Shown here: positions 39,267 to 46,200 of the stretch, piece by piece
Layout of the letters: each line of letters opens with the position of its first letter
Position numbering within the stretch: the stretch's first letter is position 1
Origin: an uncultured Streptococcus sp.
GTDB lineage: Bacteria > Bacillota > Bacilli > Lactobacillales > Streptococcaceae
Reading direction: 5' to 3'
Assembly (NCBI GenBank): GCA_900755085.1
Contig: CAAEFF010000081.1
Location: 1-46,200 of the forward strand
DNA: 46,200 bases
Translations under genes and position numbers: made by a program
Notes under the pieces: generated by a model
Told to the model about the DNA's origin: nothing
Database searches by the model: none
Seen by the model: the letters and a program-made list of their open reading frames with translations, nothing else

Positions 39267-40499
39267 TTAACCCTCTAATAAACATGCCCTGACTTCTGCA
39301 ATAAAATACAAAGATCCTGTCACAAATAAGACTTCATCTGGACGACTCTGATCCATAAATTCTTTGATATAGGCCTTATAGTCAGCTACATAGGGCAGGT
39401 CTTGTCGATCGCCCTGGGCCACCACTTCTCCGTAATGAAAGGTCGTCAAAATTAATTCGGCTTCTGGCAAACCGGCTTGAAGCGTTTCGAGCATTCCACT
39501 ATAATCTTTTCGCTTGAGGGCTCCAAATAAAATCTTCACACGCTTCCCTGCCAAGCTGTTGGCAAACTCGATCAAGCGTAACATGGCGTGAGGATTATGG
39601 GCACCATCCAGATACACCTGGTCACCAAACAACTCTAAACGTCCTGGCCACCGCGTCTCTTGTAAGGCCAGCTTGACCTGATCCATATCTACTTCTTGAT
39701 CTAGACCCTTCATGTAGAGGAGGAAGGTCTCCAGAGCTACTGCAGCATTTTCCCGTTGGTAATCACCCTTCAAGCCCAGAGACGACAAGATAAGTTCCAC
39801 GTTTTCATTCCAAAAACGATCCTGCTCTAAGCCAAAATTTTTTTGGAAGGCGTGGAGATCCACATCCAACTGCTCCGCTTTTTCTTGACAAACGACTGCA
39901 GCTTCACCGGATAAAGGGCCCACCACGGCTTTCTTGCCCTTCTTAAAGATTCCTGCCTTTTGCTGGGCGATTTCCGCAATTGTCCCTCCCAGTGTTTCTT
40001 GGTGATCCAGGCCAACCGAAGTGATCACTGCGATCTCTCCCGTCACTACGTTGGTGGTATCGAGAAGTCCACCGATGCCAACTTCCAATAAGACCACGTC
40101 CACATCTTGTTCCTTAAAATACAAGAGGGCCATGAGGCAAATAATCTCAAAATAAGAGAGTTGGTCCTGAGTTTTGAGTAGAGTCTGCTCCATTTGTTGG
40201 ACTTCTTGACCAATCCGAGTGAAATCTTCATCCGAAATCGGCTGATCCCCAATACAAATCCGATCATGGATACTGATCATATGAGGAGAGGTAAAGGTCC
40301 CAACCTTCTTTCCGTGAGCCATCAACAATTGACGCAGAAAGGCGATTGTGGATCCCTTCCCATTGGTTCCTGTCACATGAAGGATCGGATAAGCCTTATC
40401 CGGTCTCCCTAAAAGGCTCACCGCCTGTTCCATACGATCCAAGCCAGACCGAAAATTCAAACCGATCCGACTATTCATCCATTGCTCAATCTTATTCAC
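39267..40499 (-). CDS. folC: Dihydrofolate/folylpolyglutamate synthase
   Basis: A 410-residue Mur-ligase-type enzyme. HVTGTNGKGSTIAFLRQLL (about 41-59) is the P-loop, TSPHMISIHDRICI (about 75-88) the substrate loop, VLLEVGIGGLLDTTNV (about 137-152) the family motif, and DGAHNPHAM the C-terminal domain motif. It adds glutamate to dihydropteroate and to folates. It starts at GTG behind AGGAGG. No convincing promoter lies directly upstream; transcription may come through the hairpin array from the DUF1292 gene. Confidence 0.95.
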   Translation of the reverse strand: MNKIEQWMNSRIGLNFRSGLDRMEQAVSLLGRPDKAYPILHVTGTNGKGSTIAFLRQLLMAHGKKVGTFTSPHMISIHDRICIGDQPISDEDFTRIGQEVQQMEQTLLKTQDQLSYFEIICLMALLYFKEQDVDVVLLEVGIGGLLDTTNVVTGEIAVITSVGLDHQETLGGTIAEIAQQKAGIFKKGKKAVVGPLSGEAAVVCQEKAEQLDVDLHAFQKNFGLEQDRFWNENVELILSSLGLKGDYQRENAAVALETFLLYMKGLDQEVDMDQVKLALQETRWPGRLELFGDQVYLDGAHNPHAMLRLIEFANSLAGKRVKILFGALKRKDYSGMLETLQAGLPEAELILTTFHYGEVVAQGDRQDLPYVADYKAYIKEFMDQSRPDEVLFVTGSLYFIAEVRACLLEG

Positions 40500-40590
40500 A
40501 TCTTCCTCCTAAAAGAAAAAAGCGACAAAACCTCTTCTGACGTTTGCGCTCCTTTCTTTTGTAGTTATTTCTTTCTCATTTTTACAGCAG
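40500..40590. other. Spacer between folC and the hairpin array
   Basis: This 91-bp T/C-rich stretch (on +) contains the folC ribosome binding site (AGGAGG on the minus strand). I see no clear -35/-10 pair and no gene. It links the hairpin array to folC. Confidence 0.5.
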
Positions 40591-40857
40591 GTCCACTGGA
40601 CTTACTTGCGGTCTTCTTTTCTAGCGCAAGGCTAAAAACGTCCCCCGGAATTTCCTGCTTTTTCTTGTTTCTTGAAGCAGGGGTAAAAACGTCCCCCGGA
40701 TGTTTCAACTCTTTCTAGTTTCTAGGAGTTGAGGTGATACAGTCTCCCAGACTTACCAGCTCTCTCGTATTTCAAGGAGCTGGGCTAAAAACGTCCCCCG
40801 GACGTTCCAACTCTTTCACGTTTCTAGGAGTTAGGCTAAAAACATCCACTGGATGTT
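40591..40857. repeat. Tandem array of alternating hairpins, unit about 50 bp
   Basis: Six short hairpins with 3-nt loops alternate with five longer hairpins with 13-14-nt loops. Short: GTCC-ACT-GGAC (40591), AACGTCC-CCC-GGAATTT, AACGTCC-CCC-GGATGTT (40688-40704), AGTCT-CCC-AGACT (40741-40753), AACGTCC-CCC-GGACGTT (40790-40806), AACATCC-ACT-GGATGTT (40841-40857). Long: CTTGCG/CGCAAG, CCTGCTT/AAGCAGG, CAACTC/GAGTTG, CCAGCTC/GAGCTGG, CAACTC/GAGTT. Loops of the long type keep a TTTCTnGTTTCTAG-like core. On the minus strand four short hairpins are followed by TTTTT, and the first overlaps the end of the DUF1292 gene. Confidence 0.88.
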
Positions 40858-40858
40858 T

Positions 40859-41164
40859 TTACTCCTCCATAAAGCTGTTGAAGACTTCTTCGATCATATC
40901 CCATTCTGCATCTGAGTCTTCTGGGATTGGTTGAAGGTCGCCTTCTGTTCCGTCTTCGTTTTCTGTAAATGAATAAGCTTGGATTTCAACTTCGCCATTT
41001 TCATCTTCTTCTGCATTTGCAGGTATCAAAAGGACATAGTTTTTCCCAAATTCTTCTTTACCATCAATGGTCAAAAGAATTTCAAACAAGGTTTCATTTC
41101 CTTGTTCATCCACCAATGTGATTAATTCACGTTCTTCATGGTCGTGGTTATGATCATGTGCCAT
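40859..41164 (-). CDS. DUF1292 family protein (YrzB-like)
   Basis: A very acidic 101-residue protein. It begins MAHDHNHDHEERELITLVDEQ with a His/Asp cluster, then ETLFEILLTIDGKEEFGKNY, YVLLIPANAEEDENGEVEIQ and a Glu/Asp-rich end. The LFEILLTI...YVLL pattern is the DUF1292 signature. Function unknown; the family stands next to ruvX and ireB across Firmicutes. It begins 22 bp after ruvX, so it is in that operon. Its stop overlaps the first hairpin of the array. Confidence 0.92.
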   Translation of the reverse strand: MAHDHNHDHEERELITLVDEQGNETLFEILLTIDGKEEFGKNYVLLIPANAEEDENGEVEIQAYSFTENEDGTEGDLQPIPEDSDAEWDMIEEVFNSFMEE

Positions 41165-41186
41165 ACTATTCTTCCTCGTTTTCTTT

Positions 41187-41606
41187 CTAAAAATTGCGAT
41201 CTAAATAATTTTGTAAAATGAGCTGCGCCGCCAACTTATCAATGACTTTTTTGCGTTTACTACGACTGACATCAGCCTGCTCAATCAACATCCGCTCTGC
41301 AGCGACAGTTGTCAAGCGTTCGTCTTGGTACTCCACTGGCAAGCCAAATGTTTCAGCAATCATCGTGCCATAAGCCTGACTGGCTTCCACACGCGGTCCG
41401 CTGGTGTTGTTCATGTTTTTCGGCAATCCTACAACAAAACGGTCTACCTTGTATTGAGCTACTAATTCGGCTAAGCGCTCCAAACCGAATTCTTTTTTAT
41501 CTTCATCGATTTGGATGATTTCAAGACCTTGAGCTGTAAAACCGAGAGGATCACTCACAGCAACCCCAACAGTCTTTGAGCCAACATCCAATCCCATAAT
41601 TCTCAT
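41187..41606 (-). CDS. ruvX: Putative pre-16S rRNA nuclease / Holliday junction resolvase-like, YqgF
   Basis: A 139-residue RNase H-fold protein: MRIMGLDVGSKTVGVAVSDP (catalytic Asp7), FVVGLPKNMNNTSGPR (about 58-73), and VEYQDERLTTVAAERML with Asp/Glu near 99-100. The last motif DKLAAQLILQNYLD has the third acid. It trims 16S rRNA precursors in E. coli. Its ATG shares one base with the ireB stop (TAATG), so translation is coupled. Confidence 0.95.
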   Translation of the reverse strand: MRIMGLDVGSKTVGVAVSDPLGFTAQGLEIIQIDEDKKEFGLERLAELVAQYKVDRFVVGLPKNMNNTSGPRVEASQAYGTMIAETFGLPVEYQDERLTTVAAERMLIEQADVSRSKRKKVIDKLAAQLILQNYLDRNF

Positions 41607-41872
41607 TAGAGGTCTATTCCTTGCCCTTTCAAATAATAACGTACCAATTCTTCTACGATCTCATCTCGTTCATACTTCCGAATTTGGTTCCGTGCATTAT
41701 TATAACGAGGTACATAGGCAGGATCCCCACTGAGTACGTATCCTACGATTTGATTAATTGGATTGTAGCCTTTTTCATCCAGTGACAAGTAAACATCTTT
41801 CAAGGTCTCGCTAATTTCCTTACGATTTGAATCATCAAGATTAAAACGTACTGTCTCATCTGTAAATCCCAC
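41606..41872 (-). CDS. ireB: IreB family regulatory protein (DUF965)
   Basis: An 88-residue protein: MGFTDETVRFNLDDSNRKEI, then DVYLSLDEKGYNPINQIVGY, LSGDPAYVPRYNNARNQIRK and a helical end. This is the DUF965/IreB family; in Enterococcus it is phosphorylated by the PASTA kinase IreK on N-terminal Thr residues, and the first-segment threonines (TDET) are present. It heads the ireB-ruvX-DUF1292 operon. Confidence 0.93.
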   Translation of the reverse strand: MGFTDETVRFNLDDSNRKEISETLKDVYLSLDEKGYNPINQIVGYVLSGDPAYVPRYNNARNQIRKYERDEIVEELVRYYLKGQGIDL

Positions 41873-41902
41873 AAGAACACCCTCTTTCCTTAGAATACTA
41901 CC

Positions 41903-41931
41903 ATTATACCATAATCAAAGGTTTTCCACAA
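41903..41931 (-). promoter_or_regulatory. ireB-ruvX operon promoter
   Basis: On the minus strand TTGTGG (41926-41931), 17-bp spacer, TATAAT (41903-41908) with TGG before it (extended -10). Confidence 0.75.
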
Positions 41932-41996
41932 CGGTCAAGTCCTTGATTTTACGGCTTTTTCAAGCATTTTTAAGCTATTTTAGCTAAACTGTTTTT

Positions 41997-42593
41997 TTAT
42001 TTTTGCTCACTCGCTCCAGCATGGATGAGATTGTCCGCAAATTGGCTCGGTGTCAGCTTCAACAACTCCGGCAAGTGATTGTTTTTAAAGTAAGTCATGC
42101 CTTCAGCTTTCTTCACATCCATTGCTTCAAAATCATAGGTGATCGTCACCTTGTATTCATTCTCATTTTCCAAGGTCAAATCAGCTGTAAAACCTGGCAC
42201 TGTCAAAGCTTCCTTAAAGGCATCATCCTTGTTGAAGGATTCTCTCAATTGCTTTTGCGCTTCCTCGACTCCAACCTGTTGGATCCCTTTTTTCAATTCT
42301 TCATCGGTTGCCGTCACATTGATAGTCTCCAATTTTTTAAAAGTGTTCCCCACGTAGGTTACGATTTGCGTCTGTTGTGTTCCCTTGTCATCTTTTGGAA
42401 AGACAAAGGTTCGTGTGACTACTTGATTTTCTTCAGCCTTTTGCAAGATACTCTTATTATCTTTTTGCAACTGTTCTGCCTTCGCTTTGATTGCTTTTTG
42501 CTCACTTGAGGTTGGCGTTTTCACTTGCTTTTTTTGACCACATCCTGTCAAACACAAGGCAAGTACACCCAATAAAAGGAGATTTCTTTTCAT
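41997..42593 (-). CDS. DUF1307 (YehR-like) lipoprotein
   Basis: A 198-residue protein: signal peptide ending LTGC (Cys18), a Lys/Gln-rich linker, then a mixed alpha/beta domain with VVTRTFVFPKDDKGTQQTQI, YVGNTFKKLETINVTATDEE and VTITYDFEAMDVKKAEGMTY, typical of DUF1307 lipoproteins. It should be anchored outside the membrane. Function unknown. AAGGAAC precedes the ATG. The gene is single and has its own promoter. Confidence 0.88.
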   Translation of the reverse strand: MKRNLLLLGVLALCLTGCGQKKQVKTPTSSEQKAIKAKAEQLQKDNKSILQKAEENQVVTRTFVFPKDDKGTQQTQIVTYVGNTFKKLETINVTATDEELKKGIQQVGVEEAQKQLRESFNKDDAFKEALTVPGFTADLTLENENEYKVTITYDFEAMDVKKAEGMTYFKNNHLPELLKLTPSQFADNLIHAGASEQK

Positions 42594-42627
42594 GATTCGT
42601 TCCTTACTAGTTATTGTTTTCTCAAAT

Positions 42628-42636
42628 ATTGTATCA
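42628..42636 (-). promoter_or_regulatory. DUF1307 lipoprotein promoter (-10)
   Basis: On the minus strand TGA-TACAAT (TACAAT at 42628-42633), an extended -10 with no strong -35; leader about 28 nt. Confidence 0.55.
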
Positions 42637-42690
42637 TAGATTTCATAAATTGGCGCAGTAAACTACTATCCATTCCTATTTTGAACAAGA

Positions 42691-42721
42691 AAAAATCAGA
42701 AACAAGCTGTTCCTGATTTTT
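42691..42721 (-). terminator. Terminator after spxA
   Basis: AAAAATCAG (42691-42699) and CTGATTTTT (42713-42721) form the base of a stem; AACA/TGTT extends it. T residues follow on the minus strand. It lies 7 bp past the spxA stop. Confidence 0.82.
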
Positions 42722-42728
42722 CATCGCT

Positions 42729-43127
42729 TTAAAGGGCTGCACGCATCCGTGCTTCTGCATTTTCTACATTTCGAACGGAGCGTGGTAAGAAAGCACGAAT
42801 ATCGTCTTCTTTGTAACCCACTTGGAGGCGTTTATCGTCTACCAAGATCGGGCTTTTAAGGATACGAGGTGTTTCCATGATGATATCAATCACTTCATTA
42901 ACACTCAAGTCTTCGATATCCACTCCTAGATTTTTAGCGTAACGATTTTTTGAAGAGACAATACTTGCCACTCCATTTTCAGTCTTTGTAAGGATATCCA
43001 ATAACTCTTCTTTGGTGATTCCTTCCTTACCGAGGTTTTGTTCTTTATAAGTTAGCTGGTGAGCGTTGAGCCAAGTCTTTGCTTTCTTACAGCTAGTACA
43101 ACTTGACACTGTATAAATTTTAATCAT
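42729..43127 (-). CDS. spxA: Spx-family transcriptional regulator
   Basis: A 132-residue ArsC-fold protein with the redox switch CTSC (Cys10 and Cys13), LRILKSPI-type sequence here RILKSPILVDDKRLQVG (about 90-106), and a C-terminal helix with RNVENAEARMRAAL. Spx binds the RNA polymerase alpha C-terminal domain and switches on thiol-stress genes. Streptococci usually have two copies; the position downstream of recA suggests an SpxA1-type copy, but I cannot confirm which. AAAGGAG precedes the ATG. Confidence 0.92.
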   Translation of the reverse strand: MIKIYTVSSCTSCKKAKTWLNAHQLTYKEQNLGKEGITKEELLDILTKTENGVASIVSSKNRYAKNLGVDIEDLSVNEVIDIIMETPRILKSPILVDDKRLQVGYKEDDIRAFLPRSVRNVENAEARMRAAL

Positions 43128-43168
43128 GCATGCACTCCTTTCGCTACACGATATTACTATCGTATTAA

Positions 43169-43177
43169 ATTATAACA
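43169..43177 (-). promoter_or_regulatory. spxA promoter (-10)
   Basis: On the minus strand TGT-TATAAT (TATAAT at 43169-43174), an extended -10. A small CGATA/TATCG hairpin lies in the leader. The -35 is weak. Confidence 0.55.
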
Positions 43178-43214
43178 CAAAAACCATCAGTCTAGCGACC
43201 TATTTTGAAAAAAA

Positions 43215-44360
43215 TTAATCTTCAATTTCAATCGTATCATCTAAATCTAGTGTTACTTCTTCTGCAAGAGGAGCTTCTTCTTCAGTTTTATCAAGGGGTT
43301 TCACTGTTTCATCGTCTTCAATCAACCCAAAATGAACCCGAACCTTGTGGTCGATTTCGTCAAAAATTTCTGGGTGGTCAGCCAAGAATTTCTTGGCATT
43401 TTCAGATCCTTGACCGATTTTTTCGCCATTGTATGAATACCAAGCGCCGGCTTTTTGGATCAAATCGAGATCTGTCGCAATTTTCAGCAATTCGCCGGTA
43501 CGTGAAATTCCTTCCCCGTACATGATTTCAACCATGGCCTCTTTGAAGGGTGGAGCCACCTTATTCTTCACAACCTTGATCTTAGTTTCCTTACCAACAT
43601 TTGTATCTTTTTGGTCCCCAGTCCCCTTGATTTGGGTATTTCCACGGACATCTAGACGGACAGAAGCGTAGAATTTAAGGGCACGACCACCAGGTGTTGT
43701 TTCAGGGTTCCCAAACATGATCCCTACTTTTTCACGCAATTGGTTGATAAAGATGGCAATGGTCTTGGTTTTATTGATGGAAGCTCCAAGTTTGCGCATA
43801 GCTTGGCTCATCATCCGCGCTTGCAAACCAACGTGGCTATCTCCAATATCACCATCGATTTCCGCACGAGGTACCAAGGCTGCAACAGAGTCGACAACCA
43901 CCAAATCAACCGCACCTGAGTCGATCAATTTACCAGCAATTTCAAGTCCTTGTTCCCCTGAGTCTGGTTGAGACAAGAGGAGTTCATCAATATTGACCCC
44001 AAGAGCTGCTGCATAAGATGGATCCAAAGCGTGCTCAGCATCGATAAAGGCTGCAATACCTCCTTCTTTCTGTGCTTGCGCTACTGCATGGAGGGCAACG
44101 GTTGTTTTACCAGATGATTCTGGACCATAGATTTCGATGATCCGGCCTTTTGGATAGCCCCCAGCACCCAAGGCAATATCAAGCGCCAATGAACCAGAGC
44201 TCATGACTTGAACTTTTTGTTCCGCGCGTTCGCCCAAACGCATGATCGATCCTTTACCAAAGTCTTTTTCGATCAACTTCAGGGCATCATTGAGCGCTTT
44301 TTCACGCTCATCTCCAAATTTCTTAGAAATCTCATCTAATTTTTTCTGTTTTTTCGCCAT
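43215..44360 (-). CDS. recA: Recombinase A
   Basis: A 381-residue RecA. Walker A is GPESSGKT (residues 79-86), followed by AFIDAEHALDP, DLVVVDSVAALVPRAEIDG (Walker B) and the L1/L2 loops (GDSHVGLQARMMSQ; FINQLREKVGIMFGNPETTP). The C-terminus is strongly acidic (EEEAPLAEEVTLDLDDTIE). It pairs homologous DNA in repair and transformation. It is 119 bp after cinA with an internal promoter and a structured leader; the cin-box ahead of cinA should raise it in competence. Confidence 0.98.
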   Translation of the reverse strand: MAKKQKKLDEISKKFGDEREKALNDALKLIEKDFGKGSIMRLGERAEQKVQVMSSGSLALDIALGAGGYPKGRIIEIYGPESSGKTTVALHAVAQAQKEGGIAAFIDAEHALDPSYAAALGVNIDELLLSQPDSGEQGLEIAGKLIDSGAVDLVVVDSVAALVPRAEIDGDIGDSHVGLQARMMSQAMRKLGASINKTKTIAIFINQLREKVGIMFGNPETTPGGRALKFYASVRLDVRGNTQIKGTGDQKDTNVGKETKIKVVKNKVAPPFKEAMVEIMYGEGISRTGELLKIATDLDLIQKAGAWYSYNGEKIGQGSENAKKFLADHPEIFDEIDHKVRVHFGLIEDDETVKPLDKTEEEAPLAEEVTLDLDDTIEIED

Positions 44361-44383
44361 TCTTTTCTCCTATTTTTTACTAT

Positions 44384-44441
44384 ACAGGAAATACACTCCA
44401 CTCACCAACGGTTTCCGTCATTTGAAAGGCTTATTTCCTGT
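44384..44441 (-). other. Long-stem inverted repeat in the recA leader
   Basis: ACAGGAAATA (44384-44393) and TATTTCCTGT (44432-44441) are exact complements; the interior has ACGG-AAA-CCGT. It lies between the recA promoter and the ribosome binding site and could fold the 5' untranslated region of both long and short recA mRNAs. Confidence 0.7.
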
Positions 44442-44478
44442 CCATTTGTAGAATCATTCTTCATTTGGCACAAACTTC

Positions 44479-44487
44479 ATTATACCA
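44479..44487 (-). promoter_or_regulatory. Internal recA promoter overlapping the cinA stop codon
   Basis: On the minus strand TGG-TATAAT (TATAAT at 44479-44484). The TAA of the -10 is the cinA stop codon. The extended -10 can act without the poor -35, so recA has basal transcription apart from cinA. Confidence 0.6.
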
Positions 44488-45748
44488 AATTTTCACCATT
44501 TAATACAGCCAGGCGCACCAAATTAAAGGCATGAAGGACTGCAATTTCGCGGACATCAGACCGGCTACGCCCGGCGATATTGACTTGGACACTATCCACT
44601 CCATTTGGAGTCGCCAGTCCGATAAAGACAGTCCCTGCTGGATGTCCTTCCAGGCTATCTGGTCCCGCAACTCCGGTCAGGCTAACACCATAATCGGATC
44701 CTGTTAACTTACGGGCCTGTGAAGCCATGGCTTGAGCTGTAAAATGAGACACCACTCCATGTTGCTCCAACTCTTGAGCTGGAATAGACAACATCTTGCT
44801 TTTTTCTTCCAGACTATAGGTGACAAAACCACCTGCAAAGATGCTGGACGCCCCTGAAAAATCTGCCAGAGTTGCTTGGAAGAGGCCAGCCGTCAGGCTT
44901 TCTGCAGCTGTAATGGTCTTACCAGTCTGTTTCAAAAGATCAAAAGCAACCTTGGCCATTGAATTGTCATCTCCATAACCGTAAAACAACTCTTGCAAGG
45001 GTTGATGATCCAGGGTGTGGCGTGATAAGATTTCCTTTTCTAAGACATCGAGCTTAGCATCCGCTTCTGCCTGATCTTTCGCCTTTGTAGACAGACGCAA
45101 GGTCACTTCTCCCGTCTTGGCATAAGGAGCCACTGTTGGATCACTCTGCCCTTCAATGACATCGGCTAGGATCGTAACCAGCTGGCTTTCCCCAATCCCA
45201 AAGAAGCGCAAAACTCTAGAAAAGAGCTGCTCCCCTGTTGTTAAATGAGGCACCAATTGTTCATTAACCATGGGCTTTAACTCACTTGGAGGACCAGGTA
45301 GAACGACATAGGTCACATCGTCGACTTCAATCAAACCTCCAACCGCGAGACCTGTACGGTTTTGAAGGGGGATTGAACCAGCGATCAATTGTGCTTGTCG
45401 CTCATTATTGGGCGTCCGGACATAATCAGGGCGACTGGCAAAGAAGGTGTCGAGTTTGGCAAGTGCTGTCGGATCAAAAGCCAGTTCTTTTCCTAAAAAC
45501 TTAGCAAGGGTTTGCTTGGTCAAATCATCCTCTGTCGGACCAAGTCCGCCGCATAAAATCACCAAATCACTACGTTTTGAAGCCGTCTCAATGGTCGAGA
45601 AGAGACGACCTTCATTGTCTCCTACCGCCACATGATAATAGACATCAATCCCTAAACTAGCTAATTTCTCAGACAAAAATTGGGCATTGGTGTTGACAAT
45701 TTGTCCTGTTAGAATTTCTGTTCCAACTGCAATAATTTCCGCCTTCAT
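44480..45748 (-). CDS. cinA: CinA: competence-induced protein with nicotinamide-nucleotide amidase domain
   Basis: A 422-residue protein. The N-terminal MoCF-like domain (about 1-170) has KAEIIAVGTEILTGQIVNTN, then LVILCGGLGPTEDDLTKQT and VVLPGPPSEL. The C-terminal PncC domain (about 260-420) has ITAAESLTAGLFQATLADF and GVAGPDSLEGHPAGTVFIGL. PncC deamidates NMN; in streptococci CinA helps bring RecA to the membrane during transformation. A ComX cin-box stands 18 bp before the ATG, and AGGAGG is the ribosome binding site. Confidence 0.96.
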   Translation of the reverse strand: MKAEIIAVGTEILTGQIVNTNAQFLSEKLASLGIDVYYHVAVGDNEGRLFSTIETASKRSDLVILCGGLGPTEDDLTKQTLAKFLGKELAFDPTALAKLDTFFASRPDYVRTPNNERQAQLIAGSIPLQNRTGLAVGGLIEVDDVTYVVLPGPPSELKPMVNEQLVPHLTTGEQLFSRVLRFFGIGESQLVTILADVIEGQSDPTVAPYAKTGEVTLRLSTKAKDQAEADAKLDVLEKEILSRHTLDHQPLQELFYGYGDDNSMAKVAFDLLKQTGKTITAAESLTAGLFQATLADFSGASSIFAGGFVTYSLEEKSKMLSIPAQELEQHGVVSHFTAQAMASQARKLTGSDYGVSLTGVAGPDSLEGHPAGTVFIGLATPNGVDSVQVNIAGRSRSDVREIAVLHAFNLVRLAVLNGENLV

Positions 45749-45766
45749 GGTGCCTCCTACTTATAC

Positions 45767-45774
45767 TATTCGTA
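45767..45774 (-). promoter_or_regulatory. cin-box (ComX/SigX promoter) for cinA-recA
   Basis: TACGAATA is present exactly on the minus strand. It serves as the -10-like element for the competence sigma factor. The start would be about 11 nt before the cinA ATG, leaving room for AGGAGG. Confidence 0.88.
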
Positions 45775-45821
45775 ATTTTCATTTCATTTTAACACAATTT
45801 CCTAAATTATTTAAAAAACAA

Positions 45822-45870
45822 ATTGAAGATAAAGTCCATTTTGGACAACTTTCTTCAATCTTTTTCTTTT
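45822..45870 (+). terminator. Orphan terminator-like hairpin in the cinA / S66 intergenic region
   Basis: ATTGAAGA (45822-45829) and TCTTCAAT (45852-45859) close an inner GTCC/GGAC stem, followed by CTTTTTCTTTT on +. Both neighbouring genes lead away from it. On the minus strand it resembles the right end of the 410-bp element (shared GACTTTATCTTCAAT). The rest of 45775-46103 shows only the S66 promoter. Confidence 0.6.
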
Positions 45871-46064
45871 AGAGTATAAAGTAAAAACTCTTTAAAATAC
45901 CATTACATCAATATTCCTAAGAGATTTAACTACGTGGTAACCAACTTCTAAAAGGGCTTGCCTATATTCTGAAGTAAGTACATCGAGCGGTTATTTTTCT
46001 ATTGCTTTATTGACATAAAATCGTATCTCTAACGCTATCCCTTATATTTTTCTATCATTTTTTA

Positions 46065-46073
46065 TGATACAAT
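46065..46073 (+). promoter_or_regulatory. Promoter of the S66 peptidase gene (-10)
   Basis: TGA-TACAAT (TACAAT at 46068-46073) is an extended -10 without a clear -35. The leader of about 24 nt contains AGGAGGATA. Confidence 0.6.
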
Positions 46074-46103
46074 AGCATCAATTTATTTTTAGGAGGATAA
46101 TAT

Positions 46104-46200
46104 ATGACTTCTACTATTGGTATTATAAGTTTATCTAGTGGGACTATGGGTGAAGACTTTGTCAAGCACGAAGTGGACTTGGGTATTCAACGTCTCAAGG
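46104..46200 (+). CDS. S66-family peptidase (LD-carboxypeptidase / MccF-like), N-terminal part
   Basis: Only 32 codons are in the window: MTSTIGIISLSSGTMGEDFV, then KHEVDLGIQRLK. The IGIISLSSG start and the spacing to GIQRL match the N-terminal substrate loop of peptidase S66 proteins, which include LD-carboxypeptidases of murein recycling and the microcin C immunity protein MccF. AGGAGG precedes the ATG. With the serine nucleophile and catalytic dyad outside the window, the subtype cannot be decided. Confidence 0.75.
   Translation, partial: MTSTIGIISLSSGTMGEDFVKHEVDLGIQRLK

Noticed and set aside
40591..40857. Regularly spaced palindromes with a period near 50 bp, superficially like a CRISPR array
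   Set aside because: No exact direct repeat of 25-40 bp recurs, the arms vary between units while pairing is kept, and no cas gene is near.

Overview
The window is a low-GC Firmicute chromosome segment from a viridans (oral) Streptococcus. The evidence is the gene order (rpmG-secE-nusG beside pbp2A; nrdD-small ORF-acetyltransferase-nrdG; ireB-ruvX-DUF1292-folC-cls; cinA-recA), a ComX-type cin-box (TACGAATA) ahead of cinA, a Wzx/Wzy polysaccharide locus that opens with wzg-wzh-wzd-wze-wchA-wchF, and two large wall hydrolases carrying GBS-Bsp-like repeats. I cannot fix the species; a mitis/sanguinis/parasanguinis-type oral streptococcus fits best.

Layout. 1-5 kb: tsf (partial) and rpsB, tRNA-Cys, a lipoprotein, then nusG, secE (GTG start, 58 aa), rpmG, and a YpfJ-type zinc metallopeptidase. 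5-8.3 kb: pbp2A and a divergent RluD-type pseudouridine synthase; both promoters lie so close to the start codons that leaderless mRNAs are predicted. 8.5-15 kb: two tandem secreted murein hydrolases that share signal peptide and repeat arrays but differ in catalytic ends (CHAP; GH25 plus C39-like). 15-31 kb: one minus-strand operon of 15 genes for an undecaprenyl-linked surface polysaccharide, with a Stealth sugar-phosphate transferase, UDP-galactopyranose mutase and a probable galactofuranosyltransferase. This combination resembles receptor polysaccharides of coaggregating oral streptococci. 31-35 kb: anaerobic ribonucleotide reductase genes with paired NrdR boxes. 35-42 kb: a Ccs4-like membrane protein, cardiolipin synthase, lipoprotein, folC, DUF1292, ruvX, ireB. 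42-46 kb: a DUF1307 lipoprotein, spxA, recA, cinA, and the start of an S66 peptidase.

How the parts work together. WchA loads a sugar phosphate on the lipid carrier, WchF and the following transferases extend the repeat unit, Wzx flips it, Wzy polymerises it, and Wzg/Wzh/Wzd/Wze control length and wall attachment. Glf supplies UDP-Galf. PBP2a and the two hydrolases act on the same wall. The cinA-recA unit links to competence.

The most unusual material is non-coding. (1) A tandem array of about 50-bp units at 40591-40857, in which short 3-nt-loop hairpins alternate with longer hairpins whose arms change in a compensatory way. (2) An element of about 410 bp present twice (4639-5046; 32201-32614) whose ends and internal arms covary between copies; each copy is flanked by direct repeats and looks inserted at a terminator-like hairpin. 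(3) A second intergenic repeat type between convergent gene pairs (2237-2475; 8303-8482). I found no CRISPR array, intact insertion sequence or prophage. All homology statements come from reading the sequence without database searches.
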